A stretch of DNA of 64,000 bases from assembly GCA_012932295.1 (NCBI GenBank), contig JAAONU010000011.1, positions 16,328,136-16,392,135 of the forward strand, in the 5' to 3' direction. Position 1 is the first letter of the stretch. Every line of letters begins with the position of its first letter. Shown here one piece after another: positions 15,001 to 27,000 of the stretch. The stretch comes from Cyclina sinensis. Its lineage: Eukaryota > Mollusca > Bivalvia > Venerida > Veneridae. The translations under genes were made by a program, and so were the position numbers. The notes under the pieces were generated by a model that did not search any database, was not told the origin of the DNA, and was given only the letters and a program-made list of their open reading frames with translations.

Positions 15001-18000
15001 AGGATAAAGCAATATGTGAATTATCAGGCTTCTGCATGTTATAGTTGCTGAGAAAACTGCAACGGAAATATGTTACGGACGGACGGACAGATGGACGGAC
15101 ACACAGACAAGGGTAAAACAGTATACCCCCCACTTCTTCGAAGCGGGGGTATAATAATAACTGACTTCAAATATGTACTGCTTGTACTTACTTAGCTGCA
15201 GCGATCCCAAGCAAGAGCCCAATTGTTGTCATCTCATGACCCTATAAGGTTAAAAACTACAGTAATGTTCTGACAGTGCTGACTATTACTAAAACCTATA
15301 AGGTTAAAAACTACAGTAATGTTCTGACAGTGCTGACTATTACTAAAACTATCATTATAAACATTTTTTTCAATTACCTTTATCTTTGGAAAGAAATTAA
15401 CAATATGTTATTCTGTTACTTAACATGTCCAACCTTAATTAACCTTTGACTTTAACATCACTGTAATTACATTTAAACATTTAAGCAACAATTATGTGGG
15501 TAGACAGATCACTTGCCAATTCTAAATACCATTTATTTTTCCCACAATGCTACCTGATACTAAAATTAGCATTTAACATATGATCACTTGTTTTAAAGTG
15601 ACTGACTCACAGATGGGTCGATGATGCATAGAAAAGAAAATGTGTATAAATATAGAAATTCTAGTTGTTATTGTGAAGAACATATCTAAACTAAGTTTCT
15701 GTCTCATTTTTTGTTACAGAAACACATCATGATATAAAGTTTTACACAGTTTTATTGATAAAAAATTTACCCCGAGTCAAGGGGTAGATTCTTTATATTT
15801 TTAATTTTGAAAAATTGCACTAACAAGTCTCTGGCTCAGTGGTTTAGCTCGCCAGCTCTAATTTCACTAACCGAAAGGGCACAGGTACAAATCCTGTTGA
15901 AATCAAATTCTTTTTTCTTCAGTTTTCATGATGTATAGAACCATAGAATTATATTTTTTTCCATAGGACATTAACTTCTTTGTTCCATTTAAAAAAAAAA
16001 AAAAAAATTAAGCTGAATTCTGAGTTAGTCGCTTTAAGACAAATGTAAACATGACAACTAAATCATTTGCAAAATGAAATAATTAAATCATCTGTACAAC
16101 AAAATTTTGATCAAATGTATCAACACCCTACCTTCAAATTTAAAAAGAAAAGCCTTACCTTACTGAGGTAATTATGTTTATTGAGTATGTTCATTTTGAC
16201 TAGATGTTTGTTTAATCCTAGAGCCATCAGAAATCCCGCGTACTCATTGGTCAGTTCATTACTCTTAGGCCTGTTATACATGATCCATGATGAATCAACC
16301 TGTGAGAAATCAGCAATCCGGAGTCCCGCAGCAACACCATTATGGAAAAGGGGCCAGGCTGTCATGTTGGGTGGTGTATCAATGTGAGACAGGTCTACTG
16401 TGGTGTTCCTGAGTGGGAAATATGCATTTTGTATCAGACTCTGTAACAGCAGAACATATCCTTTTGTTATATTTCAAAACAGCTTTTTTGTGTAATGATT
16501 CCTTGTAATTTGGAATAAAGTGACTGTGCCTGAAGCCAGTACATTTATTGTTATAACCACAAAATGTCATACTTGTATCTCCCTCATTATTTATATAAGT
16601 TCTGTGCTAATCCCTCAGTATGTAAATAGCACGGAGCACTTAAATTTAAAAAAGTTCATTTTCAAGCTTTCTCACTTGAAATTGGAATTTACTGCCAAAT
16701 CCAAGTTTCAATTCTAATGAATACTAACCATAAAATAAATCACCATGAAAATACTAGTATCATAAGAAATTAACGCTATGTAACAATTTAAAGGTATATA
16801 AAAGTGATCAATGTGACCCTGAATATTTAAAAGAATTAGATTAAATTAATATGTATCCTTAGGAAAAACAAACATTTCCAATCCTTTAAGTTAAATATTT
16901 TCATTGTCAAAAAAGACTTACATTGAGTAAAGTTGAATCTGGTAAAACTCTTTTCTCATTGGCTCAGCCATCAATAAAATTAACAACTGAATAGGAGGGT
17001 ATATTTTGCATTTTAATATCTCTAAGATGTAAAAGAAGTCTTTATTTCCTCTACTTTATATGATTTCTTAACATTCACTTTGTTTTCAGCATAAATCTTG
17101 ACTGCCATCCACCTTGGTCATTCTGAACACTAATAAAACATTGTAGCATGATATAAATTCTTTCCATCTTTATCAAAACATTATGCGGGCAATTCAGTAT
17201 TTCAGTACATACCTAGGTGGGGCTTTCCCAGTGAGGCACAGTTTGGGTATAGGTAAAGTCTCTGTTGGTAGTGGGTGATAAGTACTCAGTGTGAACATTC
17301 CTCTATAAGAAGTAAATATAACACAAGCATAACAATTGTACAACAAGCCTTTAAAGTAATACATACAATATCTATCAGATGCTTTTTTTTTAATTCATCA
17401 TTAAAACATTTAACCCTTGGTTAAATCTACATGAAACAACTTATCCCTGTCTATCCTTGCAATTAATCTTACACTATTCTGAGGACTTAAACGATGAAGT
17501 AAAAAGCATACATGTATTTATTTTATGCCTACCAATTAAATATAGGGAAATATCAGTGAGATAAAAGTGATAATACACTGTTTTGAATCAGTTAATTACC
17601 ATTTTGATAATACACTGTTTGTGCCGGAACTACTGCTTGATGAAACTTCAGGAATTTCCCCACCACAAGAGAATCCGCTGTATTTCAGACTGTGACAGCG
17701 AGTGAAATTTATTTACCTTGTTAAATCCAATTATAATATTGAATTCCTGAGCCTAACCCAACAATGATGAAATTCGCCATAAATTATTTAAAATGTCTGA
17801 TTTGTTTACATAACTCACATGGACAATATCCAATATGGCCGACTTTCAATTCAATTTATTGAATATTACTCGGTATTAATCCACTTTTATAATTAAAGTA
17901 TGTATGGCAAAAATTCAATAAATATTGATAAACTGTGTAGACAAAAATAAATGTTATCTGATGAAAGTGTATTCAGTTTATTTCAGCAGAAGTAAAGTTA

Positions 18001-21000
18001 TCATATGTATTGGAGATTGTCTGCACTTTTTTTTTTGTGCGGAGTAACCAAAGTACGCATTAACTGATTTGGAGCTAACCATGGGGAATTTATTGAAGGC
18101 CCTGATTAAAAATATCATAAAAAACCCATTTTTGACGTGTTGGCATAAAATAAAAAGAAAATTTGTTTGTTTTTTAGTGGAAGATGGGAATTTATTTCAT
18201 CTCGTGAACACCATATGTGGATATTTTCACTCGTGGCTGCGCCACTCGTGAAAATATCACATATGGTGTTCACTCGATGAAATAAATTCTCATCTTCCAC
18301 AAAAACAAACAAATATCCTCTATATATATATATTATACATAAACATACACTTGCAAATATCAAGATTTACATGACAATAACTAACCTGCCTACTGATAAA
18401 GCCATGGTCCTGATACATATCGCATACAGATGTCTTTCTTGTTCCTCTATGAAGTCATGGTCACTGAAAATCAAAGTATCTGTTTATGTGTCATATTTTA
18501 TAGCTTTTATGTGTCCTATGTTACAGCTAGAAATCAATGTTTGTTTATAAACAAAGATGATGCATTCAATGTTTTTAAAAAGTTTAAAATATACAGTGAA
18601 AACATTTCTATGAATACTGAAATCTGTTGCAATCTGGCACATGTCATTCATCTGAAAAAGCTTTTCATCTAGGAATTCTTCAAAAATTTTCCAACCTTTA
18701 TTCAAGGCTGCTTGGTCTAAATTTGTTTTTGTACCACTGCACCAGCCTTACACTGGTATTAAAGGTTATGTACATACATAGTCATACAGCTGATTTGCTC
18801 TAATTTTATCACTAAAGCATGCAGAAATAGAATTTAATCTGCTTAAAATCCAATTCAATTTGATTCTAGTACAGAATGATAGAATAATTCTATTCTAGTT
18901 GAAAGTTACCTTATCTCAGGTTTTTGTACCAGTGCTATTCTTGCCGGCCTGGATGACTGTAGTAATCTTCTAGCTTCCTGCACACGTAAATCTTCACTGA
19001 ATCTTAGCCTTAAATACTGAAAGGATTTATATCCCAGATTTAAACACTTTCCAGTGACAATATCTTTCTTTGCCAATAACTGTTACTTTATACATGTGAA
19101 AAATAAGACAAACTGGTACTCCTCATGCTGAAGGATGGACAAATTTCTTTAAAAAAAAAACAATAGTCTAAGTCTATTTAGAAAGTTCAAGATTAAAAAT
19201 GTCACACAGAACTTACCTCATCATCAAGATGTTCCATTCCATCATCTTCCTCTTTAGTTCCCAAGGACTGAGGATGTGGCTTCCTTTTGAAAATACCTGG
19301 GGGTGGGGACACAGCTTCTCTATCTTGAAGCATCATCAATTTACTGATATCTTCTCGACCAATAAGAGCATAGGCTTCTTCAGGCCAATCAGATGGAGGG
19401 TTACATCTGCAGTGAAATATGGCTTCTCTGATTGGAAGAGCAACTCCTACTGGCAAGTAGGTCAAATCTCTTTCTGTCATGCCTAAAAGGAACAGATCCA
19501 TGAAATTTTCAAGAACATTTTTCCCATCAACAGAAACAACACTGTTTAAAAAAATGAAAAATATATAAAAATCAGTTTCAAAACAAGCTCACACAAAAGT
19601 TATGCTGAAAAGCTAACCTTTACCAACTCATTTCACAGAATCAGACAATTGTTCCATTATGATACTGATCCAGAAAGGGAATGACTAATGTCATTAAGCA
19701 GTTGTAGTAATTTCAGATTATGAACATGTGTAAAGAATATAAAAAGATTATGGTAAAGAATAAAAACATACCAAGCTGCGTCATGTAAAGGACTACTCTT
19801 TCCAGATAGTTGTGTGTAGGGCTGGCTCTACAGAAACTTCTTGACATTGAAAGGTCACAGGTTGGAGCTCTGTGACCTACAAAGAAAATTTCAAATGTTT
19901 CAAATTTCAAACACACAACAAAACTATTTAAGGAGAATCACTGCTTTGCTTAACACCAAATATGTTGTTAAAAGCACTGCAATGGCCATTAAAGCACTTG
20001 TAACTTCCACCTTCACCTTGAAGTTCTAATAGGCTTGTTTCATATACCTGATGAGTAGTCAAAGTTTCAGAAACTCATCAGGTTTCAATAATAAGCAGTT
20101 CACCAAAATGTCAGTAAGGAAATTTTAGAAATTTTAATCAAACAAGTCTTAAAGGGAAAACAATATATCTCAAAATTTCTAGAAGCTATGAGATAAAAGT
20201 GAATTAGTTTATCCTATCAAAGTGAAAACTACAAATTTTAAGAAGTAAGCCTGAGCAAGTGCATGATACAAAATGCAATTAAAAACAGAATGAAAAACAT
20301 TTACCTGAGGGTGGAACTTTCTTTAAACATCTCTCTATGGCTTGTTCAGTACCCATGTGTTTGTTTAACAAGAGTGCATACAACTAAAAACAAGAAACAT
20401 GGCAATGCCACGAAACCAGGTTTTCAAAAATGTTGTTCTGATTCTATACTATAGTATGAATTTTGGAATGAAGATTGCTATGAATATTCAAAAGATTATA
20501 ACATGACATGAAGGAAAAGATAATATTCATGAGAATACATGATAATGAGTAGGATGTAAATTTCGGCTAACAATACTGTCTGCAAGGAGTATACTTAATA
20601 ATGAGACAACAATTTCTGCACGTCATCTTGATGTGGTAAACATTTGTCTGAAGTTTCATCAAAATTCTTCAAAGGGTTGAAGAGTTACAGAGCGGACAGG
20701 ATTTTCAATGTTAATGTCACTGTGACCTTGACCTTGGAGCCATCAAAATTCTTCAAAGGGTTGAAGAGTTACAGAGCGGACAGGATTTTCAATGTTAATG
20801 TCACTGTGACCTTGACCTTGGAGCCAGCCATGCGGAACATGCGTTCTGCACGTCATCTTGATGTGGTAAACATTTGTCTGAAGTTTCATCAAAATTCTTC
20901 AAAGGGTTGAAGAGTTACAGAGCGGACAGGATTTTCAATGTTAATGTCACTGTGACCTTGACCTTGGAGCCAGCCATGCGGAACATGCGTTCTGCACGTC

Positions 21001-24000
21001 ATCTTGATGTGGTAAACATTTGTATGAAGTTTCATCAAAATTCTTCAAAGGGTTGAAGAGTTACAGAGCGGACAGGATTTTCAATGTTAATGTCACTGTG
21101 ACCTTGACCTTGGAGCCAGCCATGCGGAACATGCGTTCTGCACGTCATCTTGATGTGGTAAACATTTGTCTGAAGTTTCATCAAAATTCTTCAAAGGGTT
21201 GAAGAGTTACAGAGCGGACAGGATTTTCAATGTTAATGTCACTGTGACCTTGACCTTGGAGCCAGCCATGCGGAACATGCGTTCTGCACGTCATCTTGAT
21301 GTGGTAAACATTTGTCTGAAGTTTCATCAAAATTCTTCAAAGGGTTGAAGAGTTACAGAGCGGACACAATTTCGTTTGACGCCCGCCCATCCGCCCATCC
21401 GCCCGCCATACCCCAATCTAATAACCAGGATTTTCAAAATTGAAAACCTGGTTAACAATAAAAATATACATGTACATTCCATGACACAGGAGTCAAAATA
21501 CCAGCTGCTAGAATTCATTACACAGTTTATTCTACTACAAAGATCATGTAAAAATTCTTTTTAATCACTGACATCGATTCCGGCATATATCCATATGCGC
21601 AAATTTGCCGCAACTCGCTGATTTTCTTTCTCTTGTAAAATCTTTCCATTCAAATATTATACTTCAAATTCCTTTTGTTATTATATTAATTATTTTATAT
21701 ATTAAAAAACAATGTTGTATATCATTTAAAAAGCTTGGCTTATGTATGATTCCATGGCTGATTCCAGTAAAACGTGGGACCACTGACTATGTGCATACAG
21801 AACAGGGCTCCCAAAAACCGAAAATTTGTCGGTTTTGACCGAATTTTATCTTTCTGGACCGATTTCGATTTCAAAATTTTAGGAGCCCTGATACAGAATA
21901 CTGACACTGAAAAGAGACCTTTCTATTCATAAATTCTGTATTTGCTGACATACAGTAATTGTGTATGGTTACTTCTATAAAGAAAAGTGAATTTTCTTTT
22001 ATGTTCTCATACTTACTGAAATGACATTGAGTACATTATTACACACGAATGGGATGTAGAGAACATGTCCTGATTTCTGACCTTCTAAGCTTCTTATGAT
22101 CCAGTTATATACTGATGGAGGAACCTTTGTGAACACTGATGGGTACTGCATCTTTTCTAGGTGTTCTGTGAGCAGTTATAAAGTATGCAATTACATATAG
22201 CATTCAAAACTTATGTTCAGTTCATACAGTATTAACATAATATGAGATGTTTACAGGTCTGATTGTTAACATTTAACTTTTAGAGTAGAGAAAGACACAG
22301 TCTGTCAGTAACTCTTGTAACATAAACCTTATGAAGTTTTTGTCCAAGATAAAATATCTGAACAAATAGTTGATTCATATAGCAACACAAGAGTCTTTGT
22401 TGGTCTTGATAACTTTTCTCCATTTTTGTATGTAAAAAAAAATCAAGTTATTGACAAAAACTTAAATACGGTCCTAAAATTTGGCCAACAAGCTCTTTTA
22501 CTAAAGATATTAAATAAGCAAACAGAATCTTTTTAATTTCATTCCTAAAATTTCGCTGAGAGTTACCAATACGTTATACAGATTCACCTCTACAAATATG
22601 GATTCAGAATAATATACAAGCATCATTGAACCATAGAAATCCAATGTATTGATTTCAATCTTCTAATTATTATCATTCAATAGCTAAACAAAAACTTGAT
22701 TCAAATTTATAAGTATGAAAAACAAGGGCAGATAACTCACCATCTTTGACCTGACCCGGGGTACTAGGGGTATACAAGAGTTTGGGAAAGTCCCTACAGT
22801 AGTAGTCTACATATTGATCACATTTCAGATCAACAGCCAGCTGATGGAGTAACGTTGCAAGCTGTTCAAGATCCTCAACAAGTAAAGTGTTCAACTTTAA
22901 CTCCTGTCAAACAATATATGAGAATTATTACTCATAACATAAAGTGAACAAAATAATGCAGGAACAATTGATTATATCATAAAGAAATCCAAATCAAGAT
23001 CTGATTGAAAACAAAATAGTAACACTCTGTAAAATGACACCTACTTCTGTCCAACCTTATGACTTTCAAAAAAAGATCAATGACAGTTCTACATGAAATC
23101 AGAATCAATTTATAACACACATTTGAACAACAATGATCACAGAAAAACACTGTACCACCAATACACACTCTGTAAAATAATCATTTCCAGCCTTAATGAA
23201 CTCATTTCAGTCTCTTGTCAAAAAGAAAATGAAATCTTGTATTATGTCTTTACCCTTGTTTGAATTATTAAATTTTATATATTTTCAGCATTGTATGCAT
23301 CTCCTTTTTTCTTTTATGTAAGCTTTCTATTTATAAGGTGAATGATGTTCACATACCTCATACACAAGGTGTAGAGCCATGAAGCATGCTGGGATATGAG
23401 AGAACAACATGGCAGCCATGTTGACTGTGGCCTGCTGGGACTGGCTAGCCTCTGGTATGACATCACAGGTAGAGAGACCTAGTACATCATCTTGAGTCTC
23501 TGCAACAAACTTGTGATGATCTGTACCTAAGAGCCATTCCCAATCCTAAAATGTACATTTAATTTTTGTAGAGAGGGAACTGACCAATCTAATGTATGCA
23601 GTCCTCAAAAAAAAAGGCACATAGCTACTGAAGAATCTGTTTTAGTATTTTCTGTGAATAAGTGTACACAAACTTATCAATACATAAAGTGATTTATATC
23701 ACTTTAATAGATTAGAGATATAACTTAAGACAGTACTGAGATCTACTGACATCCATCACTGCCCCTTCAAGGGGCATACCCTAAAATCTAAAGCATTCCA
23801 TTTTCTTTAAAACAGTGTAAATGTGAATGATATTGAATGAATAATTACCCTATGTCAAGGTATCAGTCATAATTTCTAAGTACAATATGTAAACTTCATG
23901 TACTAATATTAGTCTTTACACTGAAAGTTGTTGTACCATTTTGAGGTGGATAGCCATTTAATGAACACTTTCTTAGTGTTTAAATGCCCACAGGAGACCA

Positions 24001-27000
24001 TTTTCAGCGTATGATCTTCTTTTTGATCATATATTATTCCCTAGATTATCAATATTTATCATTTTATAGTGAATAAGCCAATAAAATTGTTATGCAACAT
24101 ATCCTCCATTACTTGAAGTGTTCGCTAAAAATTTCTAAACCTTACATATACCTAATACTCATAAGTAGTTTTGAGCATCAAACAATGTAAGCCTTGCCTT
24201 AGTGAGTTTTTCTTTCCAACTGATTAAATGAAATATCTTATTTTAGAAGCCGGTCTACAACATACCTCTTCTGAACCCTGATCTGAAGTTTTGGCTCTCT
24301 TCGCAGTAACAGGTGACAGTGACATGTCCAGTTCTTGCTGTAAGAAACAATATCATAGTCTGTTTAACTGACATTAAAATAACACAAATCAAGAAAACTA
24401 AAGACCTGTAAGAAACGAAAATGTTTCAAAGCCATTTCAAATATTTATGATACTGTTTCCTTTATGAACACAACTCAAATTTCTGATCACAGCAGTACTA
24501 TAAAAAAATCTGAGACAGAAACAACAAATTAACTCGTAAGATGACTATGATTTTGAAGAAAGAAAACCTTGTGTTACCACAAAACATTAGAAACAAATTT
24601 GATCTCAAGCAACTTCAAACAGTAAAATATGTTGTACACTCAGACCCCGTTACTACGCGCCCCGTTATAACGCTAACCTCAGTATAGCGCTCAAGGGTCA
24701 TGGCTCCCAAAAATAAAATAAAAAAAAAATTTAAAAAAAAAACATACCTTTTTTTCACCGACCATAATTATTTTACATGCATATCTTACGTGCTGTATCC
24801 ATAACAATGCTTGTTTAATGTGTCAGCGAAGTACAATTAACTACGTAATAAGGACGCTCTAGGGCGGGAAAAGTGTGAAAAACATGCAAAGTCTGGCGTT
24901 AATCCGCTTCTTTGTTCGTTGTGATCGATGATCAGTCAGGTATCAAACTGTTATGAAAACCTCAAATTCGAAGCTCTGACGCGCAAACATCGATGAACTG
25001 AGTAACAAACACAAGCCGAAAATCTGTTTAAAAACCTTGCGTTTTCTATAGAACAGCACAAAGTTTGTTGTATATCACGAAGATATTACAGGACTGCAAA
25101 GAACTTCAAAGCGCGGCACCGTATCTTATGTGATGTATCCATATCAACGCTTGTTTAATGTGTCAGCGAAGTACAATTAACTACATAATTAGGATGCTCT
25201 AGGGCGCAAAAGTGTGAAAAGCATGCAAAGTCTGGCGTTAATCCGCTTCTTTGTTCGTTGTGATCGATGATCAGTCAGGTATCAAACTGTTATGAAAACC
25301 TCGAATCCGAAGCTCTGACGCGCAAACATCTATGAACTGAGTAACAAACACAAGCTGAAAATTTGTTTTGTATCGAACGGAACAAAGTTCGTTGTATCTC
25401 ACGAAGATATTACAGGACTGCAAAGAACTTCAAAGCGCGGCATCGTATCTAAAGTTCAGTCAGTAACAAATCTATACATGATGCCAGGATGGATGCGAGA
25501 CACAAGTCAGTGCAGCGAAAGATGACGGAATTCTTCGGCATAGAAAACAGGAACGACGGGTAGATACATCAAAATAGGTACACTGAGTTACGTACAGCGT
25601 TACACATTGTAACTTACCGATTTTCACGATTTTACTTTCGTAACGCTTACGCCGCGGTTTTCCCGGGAATTGCTTATGTTTACATTTTTCTTATGCGATT
25701 TTTATCTGTTTTTTTTTTAAACAAAGCAGGTAATATTTTACCAAATAATATTTTCTCTATACAAAATGTATCTTGAGTGGTTTACAAACAAAGTTGGTTC
25801 TTTTGAATGTTTTAACTTTAACATAATGATACAGTTACATGTTGGTGGGTGGGGTAATACTAGCAAATTCAACAGGTCATCTATACGATCTCGGTAGGCG
25901 CGTTATATATCGGAACCCCGTTTATATCGCGGTCTGAAACCTTGGACCCCATCTAGAGCGCTATAACGGGGTCCCAGTGTATTTGCAAAATTGTATTTTA
26001 CAAGTTCTGCACCTTGAATGTTAGCGCTAGCCTTGCTGTATCATATCCCATCATGCCTAGCAGACATCGTATAAACATCATCCACTCAACTTGACTTCCG
26101 ACACCTCCTGGTGAGTTTCTCACTGTAAACCATTTACCCATCATTTGTATTGCCAAGTCCCTCGGTAACATATGCTTCAATGCCTGGAAATGTGTATTAC
26201 AAAATGTTATACTTCTTTTCACTTTAAAACAAGAAAAATGAAAATTTGATTGAGAACATATTTAAGATTTGTAAGAGCACATGATATTAAATGCAGAGTG
26301 TAAACTCAACCTGGAACCTGATAAAATCTCAATGCACTTAAGCCCTCTTTTTCTGAGATGGGTATTAATTACTGTCACAGATATGGGAAGCATATATAAA
26401 CACTAACATGTCCTACTAAAATTTGTGAATTACTTGAAGGAGGCAACCAAAGTGTTAGGATAAGTGTTTTCCCATTTAATGAAGAGAATTCTGTTTTGAT
26501 TTGCAATCCTTAAATAACAAAAAACTGACTGTGTCTGTTATCAAAGGCAAGTAGCAAGGGTAATTCAAAGTTATAATTCTTAAGGTGAACAGTAAGCAAT
26601 ATTTATACTGCAATTATACTTAACCTTCAAACTGAGATCTATTCCTGGAGAGTTTGTCATATCTGGTATAGTACATCTACACAGATGACCATTGGTCAGT
26701 TCAATAGTGAAGCGGTCAGATATGTTATCTCTTAAACCCTGAATGTATCCATAGCCAAGTGGAAAGTCATCATAATTAGCTGACTCCTCAAGTTCGGTTT
26801 GAACAGGTGAGATCTGATTCAGCTGGAATTCCTCATCAAACCTTGCATCCATAGCACTAGGGGGCCTGCTTGAGGTGAACACACCACCTCTTACGGGACT
26901 CTGTAATGGAGTCATTTGTCGCAACATGCTCATTGATAGGTTTCCAGCTGGAAGTGTTGGTACATGAAGGCGATTAATCTTCGTTGTTCCACTGTAAACA

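Noticed and set aside
15826..15910. Possible functional tRNA gene
   Set aside because: A- and B-box-like motifs are present, but the acceptor and anticodon stems do not pair well. A SINE head is more likely. The same applies to 39728-39806.
20644..21348. Series of 60-88-codon ORFs with a repeated peptide (MSEVSSKFFKGLKSYRADRI)
   Set aside because: They are frames across the 146-bp tandem repeat. The period is not a multiple of 3, so the peptide recurs in different frames and stops each time.
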